Part shown: in pieces, positions 53,592-62,756 of the stretch
How the letters are laid out: the number at the start of each line of letters is the position of its first letter
How positions within the stretch are numbered: the first letter of the stretch is position 1
Assembly: GCF_900109545.1 (NCBI RefSeq)
Contig: NZ_FOAP01000019.1
Span: 112,257 to 176,256 of the forward strand
Direction of reading: 5' to 3'
Length of the DNA: 64,000 nt
Source: Stigmatella aurantiaca
GTDB lineage: Bacteria; Myxococcota; Myxococcia; Myxococcales; Myxococcaceae
Program-made: the position numbers and the translations under genes
Notes under the pieces: generated by a model
Databases searched by the model: none
Told to the model about the DNA's origin: nothing
What the model saw: the letters and a program-made list of their open reading frames with translations, nothing else

Positions 53592-54145
53592 GCGTGCCGC
53601 AAGGCTCTGTCTGCGCGCGCTGCCCGGGGCTGCTCGGCAAGTCCTGCTGCGAGCCGCGCAACGGCGAGCACCTGGCCATGGTCACCCGTGCGGACATGGA
53701 GCGGATCCACGCCCACACGGGGCTGGCGGTCCACCGCTTCACCCACCGGGAGGGGCTCACCGACCTCGAGGCCCAGGAGTACGAGGGGCAGTGGCCGCTG
53801 TACCGGGGCTACTTCCGCAAGGGGCCCGTGCGGGTGACGCTCGCGGAGCGGCGCGGGGCCTGCATCTTCTTCGCGCCCGCCACCGGGTGCACCCTGCCTG
53901 CGGAGGTGCGGCCCGTGGCGTGCCGGCTCTACCCCTTCGAGCAGTGGGCGGACGGGAGCTGGAGCGTGGCGGTGGGCCGGTATGGAGACCTCGCGCTGGC
54001 GCGGCAGGAGGGCGGGGCCTGCCTGGGGGTGGAGGAGGCCTCCTCCATGGAAGCGCTGCTTGCGATGTTCGGTACTACGCGTGAAACGGTGGAGGCGCTG
54101 GGCGCGCGGCTGGCCGAGGAGGCACGCGCCCACGGGCGCGGTTGA
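53588..54145 (+). CDS. YkgJ-like cysteine cluster protein
   Basis: A 185-residue protein of the YkgJ/CxxCxxCC zinc- or iron-cluster family. Cys positions: CARCPG and CC near the N-terminus, then GACIFF-GCTLPAEVRPVACRLYPF near residues 95-120. The family binds a metal ion but its function is unclear. It overlaps rqcH by 4 bases (ATGA), implying co-expression with the ribosome rescue factor. Confidence 0.85.
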   Translation: MSVPQGSVCARCPGLLGKSCCEPRNGEHLAMVTRADMERIHAHTGLAVHRFTHREGLTDLEAQEYEGQWPLYRGYFRKGPVRVTLAERRGACIFFAPATGCTLPAEVRPVACRLYPFEQWADGSWSVAVGRYGDLALARQEGGACLGVEEASSMEALLAMFGTTRETVEALGARLAEEARAHGRG

Positions 54146-54222
54146 CGGTCTGACGGAGGGCGGGCGGCCAGGAGCCGTTGGCCTTGAGTCCCCGAGGGTG
54201 CCGAGTACGATGCCCTCCGTCG

Positions 54223-55044
54223 ATGCCCGAGTACCCTCCGCAGATGTCGATGTTCACCCTGGCTGGCAGCCCGGCGGCGCCCGCACGGCCCCTGGCGCTG
54301 CCCCAGCCCCAGCCGCCCGTGCGCAACCGGCTGGAGGAGGCCCCGCGGGCGCTCTCCTCCCGCGAGGAGCTGTTCGCCCGGGCGGAGACGCTCGCGTGGC
54401 GGCTCTCGGCGGATCTCGGCATGCCCGTGCGCCTGGCGGTGACGGACAACCGCTCCACCATGGTCTCGTTCCGGCGGGGCGCCAACGTGCTGCAGCTGCG
54501 GCTGCACCACATGTTCCTGGACGCGCCCGAGTCCGTGGTGCGCGCCGTGGCGGACTACGCGGGCCGCGGCCACCGGGGCGCGGGCGGTGTTCTGGACGAC
54601 TACATCCGCGGCCAGCAGCCGCGCATCCGCCAGTTCCGCCGCGAGTCCGACGCGGAGCTCAACCCGCGGGGCAACTGCTTTGACTTGCAGGTGCTCTTCG
54701 ACACGGTGAACCGGCTCTACTTCCAGAACGGCATCCAGGCGCGGATCGGCTGGGGCCGCATGCCCCCGCGGCGCCGGCGGAAGTCGATTCGTTTGGGCGT
54801 CTATGATCATCAGACGCGGGAGATCCGCATCCACCCGGCGCTGGACCGGCCGGAGGTGCCCGCGTTCTTCGTGGAGTTCATCGTCTTTCACGAAATGCTC
54901 CACCAGCTCTTCCCGAGCACGGGGCGGGGCGGGCGGCGGGTGCACCACCCGCGCGCGTTCCGCGACCGGGAGAAGGCCTTTCCGCACTACGGCCTGGCCT
55001 TGAGGTGGGAGCGGGAGAATCTGGGCGTACTGCTGCGCGGCTGA
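54223..55044 (+). CDS. SprT-like zinc metalloprotease
   Basis: About 273 residues. The C-terminal half has HEMLHQLF near residue 225 as a HExxH zinc site, and a further His in HHPRAFRDRE as third ligand, the layout of SprT/Spartan-like proteases. The N-terminal half is basic and helical with no known domain. No strong ribosome-binding site distinguishes ATG 54223 from ATG 54244. Possible roles are cleavage of protein-DNA crosslinks or general proteolysis; no export signal is seen. Confidence 0.78.
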   Translation: MPEYPPQMSMFTLAGSPAAPARPLALPQPQPPVRNRLEEAPRALSSREELFARAETLAWRLSADLGMPVRLAVTDNRSTMVSFRRGANVLQLRLHHMFLDAPESVVRAVADYAGRGHRGAGGVLDDYIRGQQPRIRQFRRESDAELNPRGNCFDLQVLFDTVNRLYFQNGIQARIGWGRMPPRRRRKSIRLGVYDHQTREIRIHPALDRPEVPAFFVEFIVFHEMLHQLFPSTGRGGRRVHHPRAFRDREKAFPHYGLALRWERENLGVLLRG

Positions 55045-55146
55045 AGCGCTTCGCCGGCAGGCGGCTCTTTTACCGTTTTACCAAGCGGAGGAGGTGCGCA
55101 GCGTGCTTGACCCGGCGCGGTTCAAGCCCCCATCCTCCGTGCCCTT

Positions 55147-56580
55147 ATGCGACGAGCAAAGATTGTCTGCACCCTTGGTCCCGCCAGCCAGAGCCAGGAC
55201 ATGTTGGAGGCCCTCATCGAGGCCGGCATGGACGTGGCCCGGTTGAACTTCTCCCACGGCAGTCACGAGCAGCACGCCGAGAACATCGCCAAGCTGCGCG
55301 CGGCCTCGCTGAAGCTGCGCAAGGCGGTGGGCATCCTCGGTGACCTGCAGGGGCCGAAGATCCGCACGGGCCGCTTCATCACCGGCAGCACGATGCTGAA
55401 GGAAGGCGCCACCTTCACCATCACTACCGACGAGAGCGTGAAGGGCACCGACGACATCGTGTCCACCACGTACGCGCACCTGGCGGCGGACGTGAACCCC
55501 GGCGACCGCATCCTCCTGGATGACGGCCTGCTGGAGCTCAAGGTGCTGGAGACGGACAAGAAGCAGATCCTCCGCACCCAGGTCGTCATCGGCGGCGTGC
55601 TGAAGAACAACAAGGGCATCAACCTGCCGGGCGTGGCGGTGCGCGCCGACGCGCTGACGCCGAAGGACCGCGAGGACCTCATCTTCGGCATCAAGGAAGG
55701 CGTGGACTTCCTGGCGCTGTCGTTCGTGCGTCAGCCCGCGGACATCGAGCTGGCGCGCCAGGCCATGGCGGAGGCGGGCAAGCAGGTGCCCATCGTCGCC
55801 AAGCTGGAGAAGCCGGAGGCCATCGCGCGGCTGGACGCCATCCTGGACAAGACGGACGGGGTGATGGTGGCGCGCGGTGACCTGGGCGTGGAGATTCCCC
55901 CCGAGGAAGTGCCGGCCGTCCAGAAGGACATCATCCGGCGCTCCAACCAGCGCGGCCTGCCGGTCATCGTGGCCACGCAGATGCTCAACTCGATGATCGA
56001 GAACCCGCGCCCCACGCGCGCCGAGGCGAGCGACGTCGCCAACGCTGTGTTCGACGGCGCGGACGCGGTGATGCTCTCGGGCGAGACGGCCAGCGGCCGC
56101 TACCCCATCGAGTCGGTGCAGATGATGGACCGCATCGTGCTGGCGGCCGAGTCCGCGGGCCGGGCGCAGACGTCGCTGGGCCGGATTCCGGACGGGCCCA
56201 TTGGCGTGCCCTCGCACTTCCCGGACGTGATTGCCCGCGTGGCGTGCCAGGCGGCCCAGGCGAGCGGCGCCTCGCTCATCGCGGCGTTCACGCTCTCGGG
56301 CGTGACGGCGCGGCTGCTGGCGCACTACCGGCCGGCGGTGCCCATCGTGGCGTTCAGCCCGAACCAGGAAGTGCGCCGCCGGCTGGCGCTGCTCTGGGGC
56401 GTGGTGCCGCGCGTGCTGGAGCCCATCCAGGAGACCGAGGCCATGGTGAAGCGCGTGGAGGAGGAGCTCCTGGCGCGCGGCCTCGCGCGGAAGGGCGAGC
56501 GCATCGTCATCGTCTTCGGCGCGCCCGTGGGCCAGCCGGGGAAGATCAACAGCCTCCGGCTGCACACCATCGAGGGCTAA
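55147..56580 (+). CDS. pyk: Pyruvate kinase
   Basis: The 477-residue protein catalyses PEP + ADP to pyruvate + ATP in glycolysis. Motifs: N-terminal KIVCTLGPASQSQDML, LNFSHG near 36, DLQGPKIRTG, VARGDLGVEIPPEEVP near 240, and ATQMLNSMIENPRPTRAE near 275. All substrate, Mg and K site residues seem present. It is of normal bacterial length and ends before a strong terminator. Confidence 0.96.
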   Translation: MRRAKIVCTLGPASQSQDMLEALIEAGMDVARLNFSHGSHEQHAENIAKLRAASLKLRKAVGILGDLQGPKIRTGRFITGSTMLKEGATFTITTDESVKGTDDIVSTTYAHLAADVNPGDRILLDDGLLELKVLETDKKQILRTQVVIGGVLKNNKGINLPGVAVRADALTPKDREDLIFGIKEGVDFLALSFVRQPADIELARQAMAEAGKQVPIVAKLEKPEAIARLDAILDKTDGVMVARGDLGVEIPPEEVPAVQKDIIRRSNQRGLPVIVATQMLNSMIENPRPTRAEASDVANAVFDGADAVMLSGETASGRYPIESVQMMDRIVLAAESAGRAQTSLGRIPDGPIGVPSHFPDVIARVACQAAQASGASLIAAFTLSGVTARLLAHYRPAVPIVAFSPNQEVRRRLALLWGVVPRVLEPIQETEAMVKRVEEELLARGLARKGERIVIVFGAPVGQPGKINSLRLHTIEG

Positions 56581-56603
56581 AGCCCCCACCGGGGTTTGAA
56601 ACG

Positions 56604-56639
56604 GCCCCTCTGGCGCCTGCGGGCGCTGGAGGGGCTTTT
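56604..56639. terminator. Intrinsic terminator between pyk and the HD-GYP gene
   Basis: A 14-bp stem with two G-T wobbles (gcccctctggcgcc with ggcgctggaggggc), a TGCG loop and TTTT on the plus strand. It can also serve the convergent gene. Confidence 0.9.
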
Positions 56640-58148
56640 CTACTTCTTGGCGCGGGCCGTCACCTTGCGGACCACTTCCGCCTCGGTGAAGACCGTGAGG
56701 AGCTCCTTGTCGAGCTGGCCGCTGTTGGCCTCGCGGGACAGGATGTCGATGGCGAGCGTGTGGGGCACGGCCTTCTTGTAGGGCCGGTCCGACGCGGTGA
56801 GCGCGTCGTAGATGTCCGTGATGGCCATCATCTTCGACTGCACGGGAATGGTCTTGCTGGGGATGGCGCGCGGGTAGCCGGTGCCATCGAGCTTCTCGTG
56901 GTGCGCGTAGGCAATCTCCGGCACGCGCCGCAGGGTGCGCGTCCAGGGAATCTGGGACAGGAAGCGGTAGGTGTGATCGACGTGGCTTTCGATCTCCCGG
57001 CGCTCCTCGGCGGAGAGCGTGCCGCGGGTGATGGAGAGCGAGCGGATTTCCGGCGTCTGGAGCAGGGGCCGCTCCTGGCCGAAGGCATCGGTGTAGGTGA
57101 GCTGGGCCAGCTCCTGCAGCCGCTCGAAGCCGCCCTGGGCGAGCACGGTGGGGCGGTTGCAGGTGAGGGTGAACTCGAGCACCTCGTCCAGGCGCTTGAG
57201 CTCCTCGCCGAGCCGCTCCTCCTCCTCGGCCTCGATTTCAGGCAGGGCCTTGTCGCCGCGCAGCTTCACGGCGGTGAGGCGGCGGCGGTAGCTCTGGAGC
57301 TGGAGATCCTTGCGGGCCACCTGGAAGCGGGCGCGCAGCATGTCCAGCTCGTGGGGGTAGAGCTTCTCGGCCTTGACGAGCACGGCCTCGCGCACGCCCA
57401 CCTTGCCGAAGTCATGGAGCAGCGAGGCGTAGCGCAGCTCCTGCAGCTCCATGGGCGAGAAGCGGATGTTGGCGTAGGGCCCGGTGGCGGTGTGCTCCAG
57501 CGCGTGGGCGAGCTCCACGGTGAGGTTGGCCACGCGCTCGGAGTGGCCCGCGGTGGAAGGGTCTCTCGCTTCGATGGCGACGACGGAGGCGGAGACGAAG
57601 CCCTCGAAGAGGCGGTTGATCTCCTCGTGGAGCAGGGCGTTCTCGATGGCGCCGGCGGCATTGGCGCCGAGCGCCAGGAGCAGCTCCTCGTCCTCGGCAT
57701 CGAAGATGCGGCCGTTGCGCTTGTTGAGGGCCTGGATGACGCCGGTCACCTCGCCGGAGGCATCGCGCATGGGCACGCAGAGGATGGTCTGCGTGTGGTA
57801 GCCGCTGGAGGTGTCGAAGGAGCGGTTGAAGCGCTCGTCGGCGTAGGCATCCGGGATGTTGATGACGGCGCCGGTGGAGGCCACCTGGCCGGCGATGCCG
57901 CTGCCCACGGGCAAGCGGATCTCATTCTTGGAGCCCTGGGCCACCTTGCTCCACAGCTCGTTGCGCTCGCGGTCCATGATGAACAGCGAGCAGCGGTCGG
58001 CCTCCACGACCTTGGAGGCCTCGTAGAGGATGAGGGGCAGGAGCAGGTCGAGGTCGCGCTCGGCGCTCATCGCCTTGGCCACGTCCAGCAGGGACGTGAG
58101 CTTCAGCAAGCGCCGCGTAAGGGCGGTGTCGTCGGACTGGAAAAGCAC
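56640..58148 (-). CDS. GAF-HD-GYP protein with long insertion
   Basis: The 502-residue protein has an N-terminal GAF domain (about 25-185, with DRCSLFIMDRERNELW) and an HD-GYP domain. The HD motif is in LLHDFGKVG near residue 245 and the GYP motif in YAHHEKLDGTGYP near 415. About 170 residues separate them, roughly 100 more than in canonical HD-GYP proteins, and the insert is rich in charged residues and helical. HD-GYP proteins hydrolyse c-di-GMP or 3',3'-cGAMP. A myxobacterial HD-GYP of this type could also be non-canonical. The start GTG 58148 is provisional. Confidence 0.87.
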   Translation of the reverse strand: MLFQSDDTALTRRLLKLTSLLDVAKAMSAERDLDLLLPLILYEASKVVEADRCSLFIMDRERNELWSKVAQGSKNEIRLPVGSGIAGQVASTGAVINIPDAYADERFNRSFDTSSGYHTQTILCVPMRDASGEVTGVIQALNKRNGRIFDAEDEELLLALGANAAGAIENALLHEEINRLFEGFVSASVVAIEARDPSTAGHSERVANLTVELAHALEHTATGPYANIRFSPMELQELRYASLLHDFGKVGVREAVLVKAEKLYPHELDMLRARFQVARKDLQLQSYRRRLTAVKLRGDKALPEIEAEEEERLGEELKRLDEVLEFTLTCNRPTVLAQGGFERLQELAQLTYTDAFGQERPLLQTPEIRSLSITRGTLSAEERREIESHVDHTYRFLSQIPWTRTLRRVPEIAYAHHEKLDGTGYPRAIPSKTIPVQSKMMAITDIYDALTASDRPYKKAVPHTLAIDILSREANSGQLDKELLTVFTEAEVVRKVTARAKK

Positions 58149-58327
58149 CTGGGAGCGACTCCGAAGAAAAGGCGTGTTCTGGCGCAGACCTCTCTTTCTA
58201 GCACGAGGCTCCGGGGCGGGCCTGCCCGGCTGGCTGCCTGCATCTGGGATTGAAAACTTCGGCGCTGAACAGGCGGGAAATGCCCGGTACCGTTGGAAAC
58301 CCGGAGCAGCTATGACAGGAACCCATC

Positions 58328-58981
58328 ATGAGCCGCCGCGTCCTTATCTCCCCGTCGTTGTTGTCCTGTGACTTCAGCCGCTTGGCCGAGGAGGTGCGCG
58401 CGGTGGAAGCGGCGGGCGCGGACTGGATTCACGTGGATGTCATGGATGGCCGTTTCGTGCCGAACATCACGCTGGGGCCGGTCATCGTGCAGGCCATCAA
58501 GCGGGTGGCGACGAAGCCGCTGGACGTGCACCTGATGATTGTCGAGCCGGAGCGCTACATCGAGGCCTTCGCGAAGGCGGGGGCGGACGTCCTGACGGTG
58601 CACGTGGAGGCGAGCCCGCACCTTCACCGCACGCTGCAGCAGATCCGCCAGGCGGGGGCGAAGCCCGCGGTGGTGCTCAACCCGTCCACACCCCTGTCGG
58701 CCATTGAAGAGGTGCTGGGGGAGGTGGAGATGGTGCTGGTGATGAGCGTGAACCCGGGCTTCGGGGGCCAGAGCTTCATCGAGGCGTCGGTGGACCGGGT
58801 GCGCCGGCTGCGGGCGATGCTGGATGCCCGGGGGCTGAGCACGCACATCGAGGTAGATGGCGGCATCAACGCGGAGACGGCGAAGCGGGTGGTGGAGGCG
58901 GGGGCCTCGGTGCTGGTGGCGGGCTCGCACGTGTTCGGCGCGAAGGACTACGCCGAGGCCATCCGCTCGCTGCGGCCGTGA
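58328..58981 (+). CDS. rpe: Ribulose-phosphate 3-epimerase
   Basis: A 217-residue TIM barrel that interconverts ribulose 5-phosphate and xylulose 5-phosphate. Motifs: [31 protein letters not shown] with metal ligands, [16 protein letters not shown] and [11 protein letters not shown]. Full length. AGGA precedes ATG 58328. Confidence 0.96.
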   Translation: MSRRVLISPSLLSCDFSRLAEEVRAVEAAGADWIHVDVMDGRFVPNITLGPVIVQAIKRVATKPLDVHLMIVEPERYIEAFAKAGADVLTVHVEASPHLHRTLQQIRQAGAKPAVVLNPSTPLSAIEEVLGEVEMVLVMSVNPGFGGQSFIEASVDRVRRLRAMLDARGLSTHIEVDGGINAETAKRVVEAGASVLVAGSHVFGAKDYAEAIRSLRP

Positions 58982-58982
58982 C

Positions 58983-59372
58983 TCAGGCGGGGATGGGCAT
59001 GGGCTGGGCGCTGGCGGCCAGGCGTGCGACGCGGGGCATGAAGGTGGTGCTGAAGGGCTTCACCTCGTAGGCATCGGCGCCGAGCTTGAAGCACTGGTGG
59101 CGCATGTGCTGGTCCTCGATGCCGCTGAGGACGATGACCTTGCAGTGGCGGGTGGCCGGGTCCTGCTTGAGCTGGGAGAGGAGATCCCGCCCATCGAGCT
59201 GCTGGTGGATGTCGAGGATGACGACGGCGGGGCGGTGCTGGCGGGCCAGGGGGAGGACGTTCTCCGAGCGGGTATCCCCGATGCAGGTGAGCCCCGCGCG
59301 GCGCCCCTCGCGAACGAGCGCGGAGATGAGAAGGGGTTCGTCGTCGGAGATGAGGATGATGGGGGAGGTCAT
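58983..59372 (-). CDS. Single-domain response regulator
   Basis: A 129-residue receiver domain without output domain. SDDEP acidic pocket, phospho-acceptor Asp in VVILDIHQQLDG near residue 54, Ser in VLSG and Lys in EVKPF. It is likely a phosphotransfer or chemotaxis-type partner of an unlinked kinase. ATG 59372 starts the fold. It converges on rpe with a 1-base gap. Confidence 0.88.
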   Translation of the reverse strand: MTSPIILISDDEPLLISALVREGRRAGLTCIGDTRSENVLPLARQHRPAVVILDIHQQLDGRDLLSQLKQDPATRHCKVIVLSGIEDQHMRHQCFKLGADAYEVKPFSTTFMPRVARLAASAQPMPIPA

Positions 59373-59554
59373 CAGGATCCGCGGAAAGGCGAAAGAGACG
59401 AAAGAGGACCAGAGCAATCCGCATTCCCGGCATCTCTCTGAACAGAATCAGGAGGTTGCGCCCTTCAGGACAGGGTCGAGACGCACTCCTGGGTGCTCAG
59501 CGACCCGGGAAACAGCGCCCAAAAGGGTCAGGATGAAAAGCAGATCCTGAGGCG

Positions 59555-59583
59555 TTGACTCGGCCAGGCGGGTCGGATACATC
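59555..59583 (+). promoter_or_regulatory. Promoter of tRNA-Pro
   Basis: TTGACT (59555-59560), 17 bases, then TACATC (59578-59583), with the tRNA starting about 49 bases downstream. Confidence 0.55.
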
Positions 59584-59631
59584 CGCCGCACTTCGCCTGC
59601 CCGAGGTAGTACTCAGGTGAAGGGAAGAGAC

Positions 59632-59708
59632 CGGGGAGTGGCTCAGCCTGGTAGAGCACTTGGTTCGGGACCAAGGGGTCGCAGGTTCAAATCCTGTCTC
59701 CCCGACCA
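59632..59708 (+). tRNA. tRNA-Pro (anticodon CGG)
   Basis: A complete 77-base cloverleaf: acceptor CGGGGAG/CTCCCCG, D-arm GCTC/GAGC, anticodon stem CTTGG/CCAAG with loop TTCGGGA (anticodon CGG), T-arm GCAGG/CCTGT with TTCAAAT, and a genome-encoded ACCA end. Confidence 0.97.
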
Positions 59709-59711
59709 TTA

Positions 59712-59763
59712 AAAGCCCTGGAGTTTCGCGGACTTCCGCAGAAACTCCAGGGCTTTCTTTTTT
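59712..59763 (+). terminator. Strong intrinsic terminator of tRNA-Pro
   Basis: A perfect 16-bp stem (aaagccctggagtttc with gaaactccagggcttt) whose loop contains a further GCGG/CCGC pairing, followed by a run of seven T. Confidence 0.95.
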
Positions 59764-60109
59764 CCCCCGGCGCCCTCCAGCAGCCAGTCAGCCTCTGCGG
59801 CGCCCACAGCAGCAGAGTGGGTCTTCCGCTCCCCGTAGCACGCGCTCGACCTGATGGAGCCGCAGTTCCACCAGGTCCAGGATGGCCGAAATGGTGAGCG
59901 GGGCTTGAAGTTCGCGCTTCTGATCGTCCAGGCCGCCGGTTGCCAGTTCATCATCGAGATGCGCCATTGGAGAGCCCAGTCGCGGCGTGTGCTCCATCGT
60001 CGACTCCACCGTCGCAGCCTGGGCCGGGCTCTCCTCCTCCAGCCCCGGCTCCGCCCCCGCTTGAGGGCGCTTTTCCGTGGCTCCCGCTGTGCAGTAAGTC
60101 ACTTCCCCA
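59764..60109 (-). other. Possible small or decayed minus-strand gene
   Basis: A minus-strand frame (59788-59997 from an internal ATG) encodes HLDDELATGG and LTISAILDLVELRLHQVERVL, which look protein-like, but it continues in another frame toward 59710 (LLEGAGGKKKALEFLRKSAK). This suggests a frameshifted remnant of an unrecognised gene. Confidence is low. Confidence 0.3.
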
Positions 60110-60847
60110 ATGACCCATACCCCCACTGCTCAGACCTATCTCTCGGACCTGACAGCGCGCATGACGCGGCTCTTTGAGATCAATGGCGAAGCAATTGGAG
60201 CCGCTGCCGCTGCCATCCAGCGCACGGCGGAGGCCGACGGCCTGGTCTATGTCTTCGGGACCGGCCACAGCCATACGATGTCCGAGGAAGTGCACTACCG
60301 GGCCGGTGGGCTGGCCCTCACCGTGCCGATCCTTGCGACGATGACCATGGTGCATGAGGGGGCAGTGGCGAGCACCGCTTATGAGCGGATGCCGGGTCTC
60401 ATCGCCAACGTGCTGGTCCGTTATCCCATTTCGGCACGCGATATCCTGATCGTGGTCTCCAACTCAGGCATCAACGCGGCTCCGGTCGAGGCGGCGCGCT
60501 ATGGCAAGGAACGGGGGGCAACAGTAATCGCCCTGACCTCGGTGGAATACTCCACGTCCGCCGCCAATGGCCGCCCCCGCATCGCCGATATCGCGGACAT
60601 CGTGCTCGACAACCTGAGCCCGGCCGGGGATGCGGTGATCAGCTTGCCGGGGACGGAGCTCCGGGCCGGCCCCGTCTCGACCTCGCTGGGGGCGGCGCTG
60701 CTCAATGCCGTGCTGGCCGAAGCAGCCGCGCGCCTGCAAGGTGCGGGGACTGCGGCGCCGATCTACCGCAGCGCCAACCTTCCGGGCGCCAACGAGATCA
60801 ACCAGGCGCTGGTGACGCGGTACCGGCCGCGCAATCCGCATCTTTGA
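60110..60847 (+). CDS. SIS-domain sugar isomerase-like protein (UPF0309 type)
   Basis: The 245-residue protein carries a SIS domain: VYVFGTGHSHTMSEEVHYRAGG near residue 47, DILIVVSNSGINAAPVE near 112, and VIALTSVEYS. The closest type is UPF0309, found with phosphosugar or glycoside catabolism genes. It should bind and perhaps isomerise a sugar phosphate. No transporter or kinase is adjacent. Codon usage is less extreme in GC than the upstream housekeeping genes, suggesting an acquired gene. Confidence 0.88.
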   Translation: MTHTPTAQTYLSDLTARMTRLFEINGEAIGAAAAAIQRTAEADGLVYVFGTGHSHTMSEEVHYRAGGLALTVPILATMTMVHEGAVASTAYERMPGLIANVLVRYPISARDILIVVSNSGINAAPVEAARYGKERGATVIALTSVEYSTSAANGRPRIADIADIVLDNLSPAGDAVISLPGTELRAGPVSTSLGAALLNAVLAEAAARLQGAGTAAPIYRSANLPGANEINQALVTRYRPRNPHL

Positions 60848-60911
60848 CCGATACAACTGGGGACGGCTCGAAGTGGACCGCCCATGGGTGCTCTCGGAGT
60901 CCTTCCTGGCG

Positions 60912-61844
60912 TCAACCCGCGAAGAACTGCTGCAGGTGTACGAAGCGGCTTCTGACGAGCGGTGAATTCATGGGCTCGTACGAGTAGACCAGATTGCCCT
61001 GATCGCGCAGCTCGATCCGGTAAGGTTGGTGCAGCACCTGCGTCAGCGTGTACCAGGCCACAAGCTCGGCGATGTCGTCGTGCCAGTTGTTGCTTCCGTA
61101 GAGCGATGCAAAGGGAGTCTGTGAAAGGGCGGCGTAGACAGATGGGGTCTTGTCCAGGGGCACCGTCTTTCCGCGCTCGCGCCAGCAAGTCGTATCCAGG
61201 ATGTCACTGCGGTAGGCGGCCACGGCATGCAGGCGGTCCTCCCAGATGCCCTCGGTGAACGGCCTGGCCGGCTCATACCTCGCGCTGGCCTCGGCGGTGA
61301 ACCCAAGGCTGCTGTCCACAATGTGCGTCGCCTCGTGCAATAGGACGTAGACCAGTGCGTCCATGTGGCCGGCGTCTATCGACAGCTCCAGCGACGACCC
61401 GGCGGCATCGGCGCAGCTGCGCTCCTTTCGGGTGATGAGCTCGGACACCGTCTCGTTCAGCACGCCGGCGCGGATGGTGATGTGGAAGCGCTTCTCCGAA
61501 CGGTCCGTCTCATCCGGATACGTGAGCGCATTGTTCGGCATGCCCTCGACGAAACTGATCGAGCGCAGATGCTGGGTCAGCACGCGGCGCTGCAGCGGCG
61601 TCAGGTGGCCCAGCGCCGCAGCGAGCTTGTGCCGCTCGGAGTTCGTCAGCGTGCGCGAGGCCGCATCGCGAAGTTGCAGCATCTCGAAGAACGCCTGGGG
61701 CGCGGGGCCATGACGGTCCTGCAAGGGAGTCGATGCATCGAATGCGTGCGGCGGGGGCATATCGTGTGCTGCGGGGGCACGGCTGCCGGCCGTGGAGCAG
61801 CCACACAGGAGGATGGCCAGGAGCATCGGGGGAAGGGCGTGCAT
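60912..61844 (-). CDS. Lipoprotein with HExxH metalloprotease-like motif
   Basis: The 310-residue product has a lipoprotein signal (MHALPPMLLAILLCGC). The motif VLLHEATHIVD near residue 180 is a HExxH zinc-binding helix, and NNWHDDIAELVAWYTL near residue 260 may supply a third ligand Glu. The overall family was not recognised. ATG 61844 is chosen because it starts the lipoprotein signal; an in-frame extension has no such feature. It may be a surface protease or a degenerate relative. Confidence 0.75.
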   Translation of the reverse strand: MHALPPMLLAILLCGCSTAGSRAPAAHDMPPPHAFDASTPLQDRHGPAPQAFFEMLQLRDAASRTLTNSERHKLAAALGHLTPLQRRVLTQHLRSISFVEGMPNNALTYPDETDRSEKRFHITIRAGVLNETVSELITRKERSCADAAGSSLELSIDAGHMDALVYVLLHEATHIVDSSLGFTAEASARYEPARPFTEGIWEDRLHAVAAYRSDILDTTCWRERGKTVPLDKTPSVYAALSQTPFASLYGSNNWHDDIAELVAWYTLTQVLHQPYRIELRDQGNLVYSYEPMNSPLVRSRFVHLQQFFAG

Positions 61845-62151
61845 GGGGCATACTGTACAAATGTCTCCAAGAGGGGACTCCGTTGTTTTTCCAGGACCCG
61901 GGGGGCCCACAGCAAGCGGGGCGTGCCCAAGCCGTGCCAGGGGGCCTTCCCGACGTACATCATCGGAGCAGGACAGCTCACGGCAGCGGCGGGCCACTTC
62001 ACGGCATGGACGGAGCGCTTGGCTGCAAGGCCGGCGTAACGAGGAACGGGGCTCTGTACATAGCCCCTCGCGAGCAGGGCGCTCCCAGAGGCCCTGACCG
62101 CCGCCAGACATGGCGGTTCTGAACCCATCCAGTCCCCAGGAGTGGTCCTTC
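61845..62151. other. Divergent intergenic region between two lipoprotein genes
   Basis: About 307 bases with no recognised gene or hairpin; promoters for both lipoprotein genes must lie here. Confidence 0.5.
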
Positions 62152-62661
62152 ATGCGTCTTCACAATGCGTTGCTGATGTCCGTGCTGTTCGCCACCGCTT
62201 GCGGCCCCGAGGCCGAGCCTGTCCCAGACGAGACGGGGACGCAGGCCGGTGCGCTGTCTTCTGCCTCCATCACCTTCTGGGAGGGCAACTTCTGCGGCGC
62301 GGATCAGGTCGGCTCGTATCCCTACAATACGGCGGCGACCATCATCCCCAACTCCGGCGGCTCGGGCTGGTCCAATGACGAGGCCCGGTCCATGAAGTTG
62401 TTTCAGGTGCCCGCAGGAACAGTCATCCGCGTCTACAACAGCTCTTCTGGCAGTCATGGAGATGACTGGGCTGAAATCGTCGTCAACCAGTACGCGGAGC
62501 AGCTCTGTGTCACCTCCTTCGAGGTGTCGGGGACCCCCAACCCGTACTACTCGCTTCGCTACTGCGACATGGGTGGGCTTGACGGAAAGGTCTCGCAGGT
62601 CCGGGCTCAGCCCTATGCATTCGTGGGCGACTCGTGCAGCGGGACCTGGCGCTATTACTGA
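62152..62661 (+). CDS. Lipoprotein with beta/gamma-crystallin-like domain
   Basis: The 169-residue protein has a lipoprotein signal (LFATAC) and a single small domain starting ITFWEGNFCGADQVGSYP and continuing GWSNDEARSMKLFQVPAGTV. Both features resemble beta/gamma-crystallin Greek keys: an aromatic strand then G, and a NDxxxS calcium-site signature (here NDEARS). Four Cys may form disulfides. Protein S of Myxococcus spores is of this fold, but the match here is weak. The start follows AGGAG. Confidence 0.72.
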   Translation: MRLHNALLMSVLFATACGPEAEPVPDETGTQAGALSSASITFWEGNFCGADQVGSYPYNTAATIIPNSGGSGWSNDEARSMKLFQVPAGTVIRVYNSSSGSHGDDWAEIVVNQYAEQLCVTSFEVSGTPNPYYSLRYCDMGGLDGKVSQVRAQPYAFVGDSCSGTWRYY

Positions 62662-62756
62662 GGCTGACGTGAACGAGAGGGCTGGGCACGGGCCCCAGCC
62701 TTCGGCTGTACAAGAGCAAGCATAGGACGGACAGGAACCCTGTCTGAACCGCGGCG

